A program made the translations under genes and the position numbers. A stretch of DNA of 64,000 bases from JAJFUE01 sp039683515 (GTDB taxonomy: Bacteria > Sumerlaeota > Sumerlaeia > MVZB01), in NCBI GenBank assembly GCA_039683515.1, contig JBDKRG010000040.1, positions 1 through 64,000 on the forward strand, read 5' to 3'. Shown here in pieces: positions 36,793 through 44,724 of the stretch; within the stretch, counting starts at the first letter, position 1; each line of letters starts with the position of its first letter. Under the pieces are notes generated by a model. The model saw nothing but the letters and a program-made list of their open reading frames with translations, was not told the origin of the DNA and searched no databases.

Positions 36793-37194
36793 CTATTCAG
36801 CCTGGCGCAGACTGACCGTCAGCGTCCGGATCGGCGCGCCGCCGGGCTCGTTCGAGATCCCGCCTTCGACCGCGAAAAGCGGGACACCCTCGACCATGTA
36901 GCCCCCCTTGCGGGCGGTCAACTGGGCCGAACCCTTCGCGTCTCCCCAGAATCCCCGCCCGAACGGCACGTAGACCTTCAGCGGGGCCGATCCGACCACC
37001 TGGCCGTTGATCCTGATCTCGGCCCCCGTCGGGATGCTCTCGACCTGCAACGGGACGTATGTGTAATTCTTGCTCATCGGGGCCGAGACACCGACTCCGA
37101 TCGGCGTATATGGGATTCCGATCCCCACCGAGCCCCATGAACCGCATCCGGTCAACATCAACATCGCCAGCAATGTGCAAATCCACCTCTCCAT
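36793..37194 (-). CDS. PEGA-domain lipoprotein
   Basis: 133-aa lipoprotein with signal MERWICTLLAMLMLTG and lipobox LTGC. A Gly-rich segment precedes a PEGA-type domain (about residues 45-90: VESIPTGAEIRINGQVVGSA and PLKVYVPFG), a beta-rich module often found in cell-surface proteins. Start ATG 37194 follows GGGAGGTGA. The longer frame upstream runs through a hexamer repeat (Ile-Thr, Ser-Thr translation) and is not coding. Function unknown. Confidence 0.8.
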   Translation of the reverse strand: MERWICTLLAMLMLTGCGSWGSVGIGIPYTPIGVGVSAPMSKNYTYVPLQVESIPTGAEIRINGQVVGSAPLKVYVPFGRGFWGDAKGSAQLTARKGGYMVEGVPLFAVEGGISNEPGGAPIRTLTVSLRQAE

Positions 37195-37227
37195 AAGCTC
37201 ACCTCCCGAGAGATTATCCCCGCGCAC

Positions 37228-37279
37228 CGTAATCGTGCTCGTGCTCGTGCTCGTAATCGTAATCGTAATCGTAATCGTG
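37228..37279. repeat. Hexamer tandem repeat (CGTAAT/CGTGCT), locus 3
   Basis: CGTAAT, three CGTGCT, then four CGTAAT units, upstream of the PEGA lipoprotein gene. Confidence 0.85.
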
Positions 37280-37348
37280 AGATTTCCCCACCATGATGCG
37301 CCCGGCATTCACTCCGGGGCAAGCCAAAATGCACCCCAATGCGCCCCA

Positions 37349-37381
37349 AAAAGAAATCGCCTCCAGCCATGCTGAAGGCGA
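37349..37381 (-). terminator. Terminator of the PEP-CTERM gene
   Basis: On the minus strand, CGCCTTCAGC-ATG-GCTGGAGGCG is followed by ATTTCTTTTT, about 25 bases past the stop. Confidence 0.7.
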
Positions 37382-37406
37382 ACTCACAAACGGGTGACAC
37401 TCGAAA

Positions 37407-38276
37407 TTATTTCCGGCGCAGGCGGACCATCATGCCGAGGCCCAGTGCGGCCAGGGCCAGCGTGCCGGGCTCGGGAATGATCGGCACCTCGGGGACCCTC
37501 GGGAACGGCACGCCGCCGGGTATGTCGCCGCCCTCATCGGGTGGGCTCGGGAACGAGCCGCTCAGCTTCAGGTCGGGGTATTTCGGCCCGGGCGGATTGT
37601 CATCGTCGTCGTCATCGTCATCGTTGTCGCCGCCCCAAAACATTCCCATCCCCTTGTAGCCGGGGCTGAGGACCGGCGGCTGAACCTGGTAGCCTTCGAT
37701 CGCGTTCTTGAGCAGGAACAGGTTCGGGCTGCCCCCGGTTTTTCCGTAGGCGTTGTAGACCTTGAGTTCGAAGTTATAGAGTCCGCAGCCGTGGTCGTAG
37801 AAGAACCTGTCGGCGACCCCGCCCTCGTCGAACAGCGTCGCTTCGCCGCCGGGGGTGCTGCGGGCGACATCCGGCGTCAGGTGCTTCTGGCCGAAGATCA
37901 CCGCCTGCGGGCCGTAAGAGCGTCCGTCGGCGTCGTTCTGGTCCATGACGTATTCGGGGCTGCGCGCCCCGTCCGGCGCGATCACGGTCAACACGGCGTA
38001 ATCGTTCAGGCCGATGTTGCCGGCGTCGGGCCGATCGATCAGCGGTTGCTGCTCGATTTCCTGGGGTTCGCGGTACTGGCTCCACGCGATCCAGTTCGTC
38101 TTGAGCGGGTCGACCCACATGTGGAACTGGAGCGTGGCGTTCAGGCCGATGGTGGCGGTCGTGAGCCGGTTGTCCTGCTTGGCGAGTTTCAGGATCTGCT
38201 CGTCATTGGCGAACGCCGGAGCGGACACCGCAAGCATCGCGAAAACATAGAGCGTTTTGAGCAAGAGCGTTCTCAT
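37407..38276 (-). CDS. PEP-CTERM sorting-domain protein
   Basis: 289-aa exported protein: a signal peptide (about residues 1-23, ending PAFA), a globular region, an Asp-rich run (about residues 220-232) and a C-terminal PEP-CTERM signal (PEPGTLALAALGLG, then a hydrophobic helix and RLRRK). Such proteins are processed by an exosortase (EpsH family) and linked to exopolysaccharide or biofilm formation. No exosortase gene is in this window. ATG 38276 follows AAGGTG. Function of the globular part unknown. Confidence 0.88.
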   Translation of the reverse strand: MRTLLLKTLYVFAMLAVSAPAFANDEQILKLAKQDNRLTTATIGLNATLQFHMWVDPLKTNWIAWSQYREPQEIEQQPLIDRPDAGNIGLNDYAVLTVIAPDGARSPEYVMDQNDADGRSYGPQAVIFGQKHLTPDVARSTPGGEATLFDEGGVADRFFYDHGCGLYNFELKVYNAYGKTGGSPNLFLLKNAIEGYQVQPPVLSPGYKGMGMFWGGDNDDDDDDDDNPPGPKYPDLKLSGSFPSPPDEGGDIPGGVPFPRVPEVPIIPEPGTLALAALGLGMMVRLRRK

Positions 38277-38451
38277 GGCGCACCTTGGTTCATTCTTACG
38301 GCAAGAACATGAGCCAATCTCATGCCTAGCCCAAAATTCCATTCGGGGCACGCATTTTTCTTCACGGATCAATTGCCAATTCGTCAGATAACTACATTTA
38401 TATCAACACTTCACACCCCATGACGCCGCGATTCAAAAAACCGCCGGATCC

Positions 38452-38493
38452 CAACAAAAAACCCTTTGCGGCCTCAAAAAGACGCAAAGGGTT
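38452..38493 (-). terminator. Terminator of the DUF4912 gene
   Basis: On the minus strand, an 11-bp stem (AACCCTTTGCG / CGCAAAGGGTT) is followed by TTTTTTGTTGG, about 35 bases past the stop. Confidence 0.75.
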
Positions 38494-38527
38494 GCAGCAA
38501 TTTCATGAAAAGTTTAAATGATTTGCA

Positions 38528-39778
38528 TCACTGGGTCAGCCGAAGCACCACGGGCGTGATTTCGCGTTCATCATCGCCGTCCGGGCTCGTGGCGTGAACC
38601 GGGAAGACGAAGAACCCCTCCGGCAGCGCGAACCGCAGCGAGAAGCTCCCGTCCTCCTTCAGCTCGACCGGCTCGTTCTGCACGGTCAGCTTGGAACCGG
38701 GGACGGTCGCACCGTAAAGGATCAGCTCGGTCTGCACCTGGAGCCAGAAGCCCTTCTGTTTCTCGGCGCCCATCTGGCTGCCCGGCTGTCCCATCAGGCT
38801 GCCGGGCTGTGCCATCAGGCTCCCCGGCTGAAGCTGTTCGACCAGGGCGGAGACGGGCTGCATCAGGCTGCCCGGCTGCCCCGTCTGCATGATCGGCAGC
38901 GGCGACATGACCGGCAGTTCGAACGATTGCGCCCACTGCCGAATCGCCTCGCCCCCCTCGCCGAACGGCACGGTGGCGACCCCTTCCTGGATCGACATGA
39001 CCAGCGGCGGCCCCTGCAGGACCACCATGTTGGAGCTGGTGATCGCCTTGAACCGGCCGTCGCGGCCGATGAAGCCGATCTCGGCGCGCCACGTGCGGCC
39101 GCTCGGCGGCACCTGGACCGTCCAGCGCTCGGTGCTGGCGACGACGATCTGGCAGCGGTAAACCTCGCTGGAGCCGTTCCCCCCCTCGCGGTCGTAAAGC
39201 CGCAGCAGGAGCGGGGGCGCGCCGCCGGCCTTGTCGAGGCCGTACTTCTCGCGGTCGGCCGTCGAGATCGACCAGAACGCGTGCAGCGTCTGGGGATCGC
39301 GCATCATCAGGACCAGCCGCGATTCGCCCTCGGCCTCCCGGGCGACGGCCGGCTTGGACTTTGTGGAAACCCTGGGATCGGCGGCGGCGACCGCGGCCGC
39401 CGGCGACGCTTCGGCGGCAGGCGTGGCCGACTGCTTGACGGCCGCCGCGGCCCGCGTGGCCGACGCGGTCTTGCCGCTCCTCGTCGTGACGGCCTTGCCG
39501 CCGACGACCTTCTTGCGGGGAAGCACCTTGGCCACCCGCTTGATCAGTCCGCCCACCAGCTTGCCGGCCTTGGATTCCTCAGCGGGCTTGGGGGGCTTTG
39601 CGGCCTTTTCGGGCTTTTCAGCCTTGGCGGCTTTCACGGTCCTCGTGGTTTTGGGGGTTGCGGGCTTGGCAGCCTTTTCCTTGCGTGCCGTGGCGACGCC
39701 GGCCTTGGCCTTCGTCACCTTCTTTTTCACGACTTGTTGCCTGGCTTCTTCCTGTTCGATCTTTTTCTTGGCTGCCAT
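38528..39778 (-). CDS. DUF4912 protein with Lys/Ala-rich histone-H1-like N-terminus
   Basis: 416-aa protein. Residues 1-120 are Lys/Ala/Pro-rich with KPAKAAK-like repeats, as in histone H1-like tails, and likely DNA- or polyanion-binding. A DUF4912 domain follows (about 145-260; LVLMMRDPQTLHAFW, RTWRAEIGF). Next is a linker with four imperfect QPGSLM repeats (about 310-340), then a beta-rich C-terminus (KLTVQNEPVELKEDGSFSLR). DUF4912 proteins occur in Gram-positives, cyanobacteria and PVC bacteria with no settled function. ATG 39778 is preceded by GGAGAAC at some distance. It is not near any recognised partner. Confidence 0.8.
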   Translation of the reverse strand: MAAKKKIEQEEARQQVVKKKVTKAKAGVATARKEKAAKPATPKTTRTVKAAKAEKPEKAAKPPKPAEESKAGKLVGGLIKRVAKVLPRKKVVGGKAVTTRSGKTASATRAAAAVKQSATPAAEASPAAAVAAADPRVSTKSKPAVAREAEGESRLVLMMRDPQTLHAFWSISTADREKYGLDKAGGAPPLLLRLYDREGGNGSSEVYRCQIVVASTERWTVQVPPSGRTWRAEIGFIGRDGRFKAITSSNMVVLQGPPLVMSIQEGVATVPFGEGGEAIRQWAQSFELPVMSPLPIMQTGQPGSLMQPVSALVEQLQPGSLMAQPGSLMGQPGSQMGAEKQKGFWLQVQTELILYGATVPGSKLTVQNEPVELKEDGSFSLRFALPEGFFVFPVHATSPDGDDEREITPVVLRLTQ

Positions 39779-40073
39779 TTTGCATGTTCTCCGGGACTGC
39801 GGCCGCCCCGGCCGCGTTGTGATATCCGAACGCCGTGTGGACGTGTTTTCACACTGAAAGTTTCGACTCAACCCTTCTCGCCACGATGACCGATTCTATG
39901 ATGATAGCATACCCAACATTATGACCCCAAAGACTGATTGAAAAGCAAGAATAAGTGACGCCGCATCGCGGAAAGCGGCAACGATGCATGTTTGCGAAGC
40001 GCATGCGGGCCGGATTCCACGCGTTGAGGATCCGATCGCCCCCGCATCGCGCCGAAATTGATTGTATTCGATT

Positions 40074-40457
40074 TTATGCTTCGGCCAGCTGCTGCCACGG
40101 CATGGCGGCGGCGTCGCCCCACAGCGCCTCGAGGTCGTAATACGCGCGCGCCTCGGCGTCCAAGATGTGCACGATGACGTCGCCATAGTCGATCAGCATC
40201 CAGCGCGCGTCGGCCGGCTCGTCACCGCTGATCGGCCTGAGCCCCTCCTCGCGCAGCTTCTCGGTGATGTTGCGCGAGATCGCCTGCATCTGCGTGCGCG
40301 AGCGCGCCGTGACGATCACAAACGCGTCGGCAAAATCGCAGACGCCGCGCATGTCGAGCACGACAATGTTTTCGCCCTTGATCTCGTCGGCCAACTGGGC
40401 AATCCGTCCCACGCGGCCTTCCAGGGTCTCTAATCTCGGGCTGAGCGGTTTCACCAA
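40074..40457 (-). CDS. rsfS: Ribosome silencing factor RsfS
   Basis: 127-aa RsfS/Iojap protein that binds ribosomal protein uL14 and blocks subunit joining during starvation. Family blocks are ENIVVLDMRGVCDFADAFV, RSRTQMQAI and the C-terminal WMLIDYGDVIVHILD plus YYDLEALWGDA. The start is TTG 40457 (or GTG 40454) with GGAGG upstream, an unusual start codon. It is downstream of yqeK, the usual rsfS neighbour in bacteria. Confidence 0.95.
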   Translation of the reverse strand: MVKPLSPRLETLEGRVGRIAQLADEIKGENIVVLDMRGVCDFADAFVIVTARSRTQMQAISRNITEKLREEGLRPISGDEPADARWMLIDYGDVIVHILDAEARAYYDLEALWGDAAAMPWQQLAEA

Positions 40458-40479
40458 AATGCGGCCTCCTTTTTTATTT

Positions 40480-40530
40480 AGGACTGAGTACTGAGTATTA
40501 ATCGCTTAAATTCACTCAATCCTCAGTCCT
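40480..40530. repeat. Inverted heptamer pair (AGGACTG family)
   Basis: AGGACTGAGTACTGAGT and, facing it, ACTCAATCCTCAGTCCT across 17 bases, between yqeK and rsfS. The inner edge supplies the yqeK stop codon (TGA of TGAGGAC). Confidence 0.75.
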
Positions 40531-41177
40531 CATGACTTACCTTGCGCCACCGGCTCGGCAGTCGGTTCCAAGCCCAGCGCCTGCATCCCTTCGGTCCCGA
40601 CCCAGGCCTTCAACGCGCGGATCGACCGCGGGTGAAGCCGGGCGTGCTGGTCCTCGATCATGTAGCGGATCTTGTGGACCAGCGCCTTGCGGAATCCCTC
40701 GTCCAGGTCCGCCTTTGCAATCGCCATAAGCCGCCCGGCCGCGGCGTTGCGGCGGCCGGGCTCGCATACATCCGCGATATAAAGCGCGCGGGTGAGCGGA
40801 CCGATCTCGGCGTCGGTCGTCGAATGCAGCGCCGTCGCCTCGAGCACCGCCTCGTCGCGGATCCCCAGGTCGTGCCGGGCCCACGCCGCCGCGTGCAGCC
40901 CGTGCCAGACGCGCGGGAACTCGCGGTCGATCCCGTCCAGCGGCTCGCCGTAGCGGTTCAGGTCGTGTTCGATTTTCTCGGGTGTCAGTTCCTTGGACTG
41001 GTCGTGGACGAGGGCGGCCATGACGGCCGCTTCGCGGTCGAGCTTGTGGATTTCGGCGAGGATGGTGATGACGTGCGTGACGCCGATGACGTGCATCAGA
41101 CGCCTCTCGGACATCCGGGTGCGCGCCCGGTCGAGCAGGGTTTGAATCAGTTGCTCGTGGGAAGCTGTCAGAATCAT
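40530..41177 (-). CDS. yqeK: YqeK-type HD-domain hydrolase
   Basis: 215-aa HD-superfamily phosphohydrolase; YqeK enzymes cleave diadenosine tetraphosphate symmetrically. Metal ligands are the His in RLMHVIGVTH, the HD pair in ALVHDQSKE, later His residues in VWHGLHAAAWARHDLG and the Asp in LYIADVCEP. It is immediately upstream of rsfS, the common nadD-yqeK-rsfS order; nadD is not present here. ATG 41177 is used. The gene ends in a heptamer repeat that provides its stop. Confidence 0.88.
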   Translation of the reverse strand: MILTASHEQLIQTLLDRARTRMSERRLMHVIGVTHVITILAEIHKLDREAAVMAALVHDQSKELTPEKIEHDLNRYGEPLDGIDREFPRVWHGLHAAAWARHDLGIRDEAVLEATALHSTTDAEIGPLTRALYIADVCEPGRRNAAAGRLMAIAKADLDEGFRKALVHKIRYMIEDQHARLHPRSIRALKAWVGTEGMQALGLEPTAEPVAQGKS

Positions 41178-41317
41178 CTTCGAGCGGCCCCTGCGGGAGC
41201 CGAAACCGAATCTCCTTAAACCGCCGTTTTCGCCCCGCGTCCAGCCGCGGCGCATGGTTTCACTATAGCCGTTTACGTATTCCCAAACAAGCCATGATCA
41301 CAATTATTATCGTGCGT

Positions 41318-41398
41318 CGTAATCGTGCTCGTGCTCGTGCTCGTAATCGTAATCGACTCGACTCGACTCGACTCGTAATCGAATCGAATCGAATCGAA
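41318..41398. repeat. Hexamer/pentamer tandem repeat (CGTAAT, CGTGCT, CGACT, CGAAT), locus 4
   Basis: The longest member of the hexamer family. CGTAAT/CGTGCT units pass into CGACT and CGAAT pentamers and end 8 bases from the stop of the zincin-like gene, between that gene and yqeK. Confidence 0.85.
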
Positions 41399-41405
41399 AC
41401 TCGCT

Positions 41406-42725
41406 CTACTTCTTCCCGGGCTTCCCGAACGTGCCTTCCACGACGACTTCGGCCTTGGTCATCTTGATCGTGACCCGGTCGCGCTCCGTCTTGCCCGACC
41501 ACTCGTTGCCGTCACGGGAAAGCTTGAGCCCCTCGACGCGCGCCTCCATCGCCTGCGCCATGGCCTGGGCGAATTCCTCCGCGTCCGCCTCGGTGTCCCA
41601 CTTGGTCGTCCACGAGAAGGCGTGGTCGCCCGCTTCGTCGAGCGCCAGCAGGATCCGGTCGCCGTTCCAGCCGGCCGCCGCCCTAACTGCCTGCTCGCGG
41701 CCGACCGACGGCTCGAGCAGCGTGCGGATCCCGAACTCGCCGAAGACGTTCTGGCCGAACGCGCCCTTGCCCGACGGCTTGAACGGCTCGATCGTGGCCG
41801 GCATTTCGCGCGCGAGGTATTTGTCGGGGTGGATGATCTGCTCCGTGGTCTCGGGCGGGTCCTGGAAGATCGATCCGCGCCACGCCGAATCCATCCCCAC
41901 GGTCCAGTCGGCCGGGGCCTTGGGGTTCTGCCGCGTCCGCCCCGCCAGCGCCTGGAAGAACTTCATCCCCTCCAGATACGGGAACAACACGATCTGCTGG
42001 ATCGCGACCGGCGCCTGCTCGAACTTGCTCTGGTCGATCAGCAGCATGCGCGGGATGTCCATCATCATCGTCACGGGATTGCCGTAGCGGCTGACGTATT
42101 CGCTCATGAGGAGCGTGGCGTCGCCCTCGGCCACCGCGAGCGCGGCCAGGGCGCGGTCGTCGTTCTCGATATCCTCGACCCCCATCCGGCGCAGGTCGTA
42201 ATCCTGGTCCTGCATGGCGTGGCTGATCTCGTGCGCCAGAACCATCCGCCCCAGCGGCCGCTCCAGATCGAAGTTCGTGCTGACGTAGAGCTTCTTGGTG
42301 CCGGGGTGGTAGATCCCCGCGGCCTGCTCGCCCATCAGGTCCTTCAGGTACCGGGGCAGGTCGATCCCGTCGGGCATCGCCCCCATCAGGACGTTGAACC
42401 AGATGTAGAGGTCGAGCCGGTGGCCGGGGTATTGCTTCTTGACCGAGTCGTCGACGATCCAGTTGAGCACCGCCGGCGTGAGCTCGGCGTATTCGACCGG
42501 CTCCTTCACGAGAAACGACCGCATCGCCGCGACCTGAAGCTGCGTCTCGAAGACGAGCCGCTTGATCCGGGCGTCGGCGAGCTGGTTCTGCGCCCGGTCG
42601 AGCCGCAACCTCAGCAGCTTGATCTCCCGGTCCTTGAGATCGTCCGAGGCGAATGATGAATGATGAATGATGCATGATGAACACACGAATAAAACCAGCA
42701 AAAGTCGATGAACGCATCGATTCAT
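41406..42725 (-). CDS. Exported zincin-like metallopeptidase-domain protein
   Basis: 439-aa exported protein with a signal peptide (about residues 1-26), a short coiled coil and a zinc-protease-like core: RMVLAHEISHAMQDQDYD, an HExxH motif (H about 165, H about 169), with a possible third ligand in the following Glu/Asp-rich helix (about 185-200). Later sequence is globular with no recognised domain. ATG 42725 is used because AAGGGG lies just upstream. The end of the signal peptide (about residues 16-24, Ser/His/Ile) is encoded by an ATGATGA heptamer array. Family unknown. Confidence 0.8.
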   Translation of the reverse strand: MNRCVHRLLLVLFVCSSCIIHHSSFASDDLKDREIKLLRLRLDRAQNQLADARIKRLVFETQLQVAAMRSFLVKEPVEYAELTPAVLNWIVDDSVKKQYPGHRLDLYIWFNVLMGAMPDGIDLPRYLKDLMGEQAAGIYHPGTKKLYVSTNFDLERPLGRMVLAHEISHAMQDQDYDLRRMGVEDIENDDRALAALAVAEGDATLLMSEYVSRYGNPVTMMMDIPRMLLIDQSKFEQAPVAIQQIVLFPYLEGMKFFQALAGRTRQNPKAPADWTVGMDSAWRGSIFQDPPETTEQIIHPDKYLAREMPATIEPFKPSGKGAFGQNVFGEFGIRTLLEPSVGREQAVRAAAGWNGDRILLALDEAGDHAFSWTTKWDTEADAEEFAQAMAQAMEARVEGLKLSRDGNEWSGKTERDRVTIKMTKAEVVVEGTFGKPGKK

Positions 42726-42766
42726 GATCATCCCCTTTTCATCACTCATCATTCATCATTCATCAT
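42653..42766. repeat. Two inverted heptamer arrays (ATGATGA / TCATCAT), 4+4 units
   Basis: ATGATGA units (42653-42680) lie inside the zincin-like signal peptide coding region. TCATCAT units (42739-42766) cover the stop of the GT9 gene. The arrays are inverted relative to each other across the 58-base gap that holds the zincin start. Confidence 0.85.
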
Positions 42767-43906
42767 TTTCAAAACCGCGTCCACCACCTGGCTCGCCGGG
42801 ATCAGGTCCTGGCAGCTCGGCGAGACGTCGCAGCCCCGGCGGTAGCAGGGCGCGCACCCGATCGGCGTCGTGATCTTCACGCCGCGGCCGTACATCTCGA
42901 TTTCCTGCTGGCAGGTCGGCCCGAAGATCGCCACCGACTTGCGCCCGGTCGCCAGCGCCAGGTGCATCGCCAGCGTGTCGCCCGAGGCCACCACCGCGCA
43001 GCGCTCGACGAGCGCCGCGAACGTCCCGAGGTCGTAGCTGGATCCCGGCAGCAGGACCGGCGTCTGCGAGGACGCCCTGTGGGCCTTCTCCTGAATCCGC
43101 CCCATCAGTTCGGCTTCGTCCGGCCCGCCGAGCAGCACGACCGACACGTCCGGCCGGCGCAGCGCCAGCTGGTTGATCACCTCGACCCAGCCGTCCTCGC
43201 GCCACGCCTTCCGGGCGAAGACGCGCCCGGCGCCCGGGTTGATCCCGACGAGCGCGCGGCCTTCCCGCAGCCCCGCCGCGTCGAGCAGGCCGGCCGCCGC
43301 GCGCCGATCGGCCTCGGTCGGCGCGATCGTGTAGCCCTGGCCGGCATACTCCATCCCGAGCGCCTCGTACACCAGCTCCGGATAGCTTTTCCGGTTGCCG
43401 TGGAATTTCTCGTCGTTATCGAGCCCGAGCCGGAAGTAGTAGTGCGCCTCGGAATTGAGCGGGAAGACCGTCCCGTAGCGCGACACCCCGACGCCGAGCT
43501 TCTTTTCGGCCTGGACGCGCATCGCGACCGACGCCGGCCCCGGCTCCTTGTCCAGGCTGATCACGATCGCGAAGTGTTCCAGTTCCAGGTGCGCCAGCGC
43601 CTCGGCGTTGAACTCCAGGACCCGGTCCACCCCCGGCATGCGCTCGACGAGCGGCATGGCGGCCCGGCTCGTGAGCCACGTGATGTGCGGCGGGTCCGAG
43701 GAGTCGCGCAGCCCCGGGATGAGGCACGCCGTCCGCACGACGTCGCCCAGCGCCGCGAGCTTGATGATCAGCACGCGCCGCCCCATCGGCTCGTAGCTGG
43801 GGCACCCTTCGCACAGCCTCAAAAGCTGGCACGGCCTATCCCCGCGATACTTCCGGCAGTCTAGATGGAGGAATAAGGATTGTGGTGACAACGGATCCAT
43901 ATGCAT
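42749..43906 (-). CDS. Family 9 glycosyltransferase (heptosyltransferase-like) with N-terminal Cys cluster
   Basis: 385-aa GT-B enzyme like LPS heptosyltransferases: KLAALGDVVRTACLIPGL (N-domain), GINPGAGRVFARKAW and SGDTLAMHLALATGRKSVAIFG (nucleotide-sugar domain). It would add heptose or a related sugar to LPS core. An extra N-terminal segment has four Cys (C17, C26, C32, C35 in DCRKYRGDRPCQ ... CEGCPSYEP), and further Cys occur near the end (CAPC, RRGCD, SC), suggesting a metal site. The start (ATG 43906 or 43900) lacks a clear ribosome-binding site. Its last codons (KMMNDE-stop) are encoded by the TCATCAT array. Confidence 0.88.
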   Translation of the reverse strand: MHMDPLSPQSLFLHLDCRKYRGDRPCQLLRLCEGCPSYEPMGRRVLIIKLAALGDVVRTACLIPGLRDSSDPPHITWLTSRAAMPLVERMPGVDRVLEFNAEALAHLELEHFAIVISLDKEPGPASVAMRVQAEKKLGVGVSRYGTVFPLNSEAHYYFRLGLDNDEKFHGNRKSYPELVYEALGMEYAGQGYTIAPTEADRRAAAGLLDAAGLREGRALVGINPGAGRVFARKAWREDGWVEVINQLALRRPDVSVVLLGGPDEAELMGRIQEKAHRASSQTPVLLPGSSYDLGTFAALVERCAVVASGDTLAMHLALATGRKSVAIFGPTCQQEIEMYGRGVKITTPIGCAPCYRRGCDVSPSCQDLIPASQVVDAVLKMMNDE

Positions 43907-43980
43907 TAAAATGATGGTGACTTATTGCACAGGGCCAAGTAAAGACAAATCAGAAGTATAGGGGCGGCCTTCATATTTTT

Positions 43981-44023
43981 CGTGCTCGTGCTCGTGCTCG
44001 CAATCGTAATCGTAATCGAATCA
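43981..44023. repeat. Hexamer tandem repeat (CGTGCT/CGTAAT), locus 5
   Basis: Three CGTGCT, one CGCAAT and two CGTAAT units just upstream of the DUF502 gene. Confidence 0.85.
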
Positions 44024-44042
44024 ACAGTTGGCGGAGGATATC

Positions 44043-44684
44043 ATGCCGGACAGTTGGAAATGCAGGGGCAGGATTCTGCTGGCGCAGGCGCGCAATCTTT
44101 TCCTGAGCGGCCTGATCGCGCTGCTGCCGGTCATCGTCACGATTTACGTCGTCTTCAAGCTGGCCATACTCCTCGACTCGGTCCTGAAGCGCATCCTGCC
44201 CGCCCCGCTCGAATTCCCGGGCATCGGCATCCTGATGGCGATCGTCCTGGTCTTCCTGATCGGCCTGTGGACCAAGCTGTGGATCGGCCGCAAATTCCTC
44301 CACATGACCCAGTCGATCCTGGGGCGCATCCCGCTCGTCCGGGCGATCTACGGCGCGGCGCGCGACCTCGTCGGGCTGTTTTCGAAAGGCGGCGCCCAGC
44401 AGTTCAACCAGGTCGTGATGATCGAGCCCCCCGGCCTGGGCTTTAAAATGCTCGGCTTCGTCACGCGCACGGACCTGAGCGACCTGCCGCCCGAGGTTTC
44501 GGACCAGGGCCGGGTCGCCGTCTACCTGCCGCTCGCCTACCAGATGGGCGGCTTCACGGTCCTCATCGACAAGGCGCACATCCGTCCGGTCGACATGCCG
44601 CTCCAGTCGGCGATCAAGTTCGTCATCACCGCCGGCGTGGCGAAGGAAATCCACGACGCCCCCGGCAACGAGCAGAAACCATAA
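44043..44684 (+). CDS. DUF502 family membrane protein
   Basis: 213-aa protein with two transmembrane helices (about residues 18-40 and 60-82) and a conserved cytoplasmic part: GRIPLVRAIYGAARDLVGLF, FNQVVMIEPPGLGFKMLGFVT and VAVYLPLAYQMGGFTVLI. This is a widespread family of unknown function. ATG 44043 has GGAGG at 44033-44037. It is convergent with rmuC, and the gap between the stops is fully occupied by a 10-bp tandem repeat. Confidence 0.88.
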   Translation: MPDSWKCRGRILLAQARNLFLSGLIALLPVIVTIYVVFKLAILLDSVLKRILPAPLEFPGIGILMAIVLVFLIGLWTKLWIGRKFLHMTQSILGRIPLVRAIYGAARDLVGLFSKGGAQQFNQVVMIEPPGLGFKMLGFVTRTDLSDLPPEVSDQGRVAVYLPLAYQMGGFTVLIDKAHIRPVDMPLQSAIKFVITAGVAKEIHDAPGNEQKP

Positions 44685-44724
44685 CGTCCGTGCCCGTCCG
44701 TGCGGGTCCGTGCCTGTCCGTGCT
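44685..44724. repeat. 10-bp tandem repeat (CGTCCGTGCC), 4 units
   Basis: Four 10-mers start on the base after the DUF502 stop and end at the rmuC stop. The same unit is found at 6192-6231. Confidence 0.9.
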
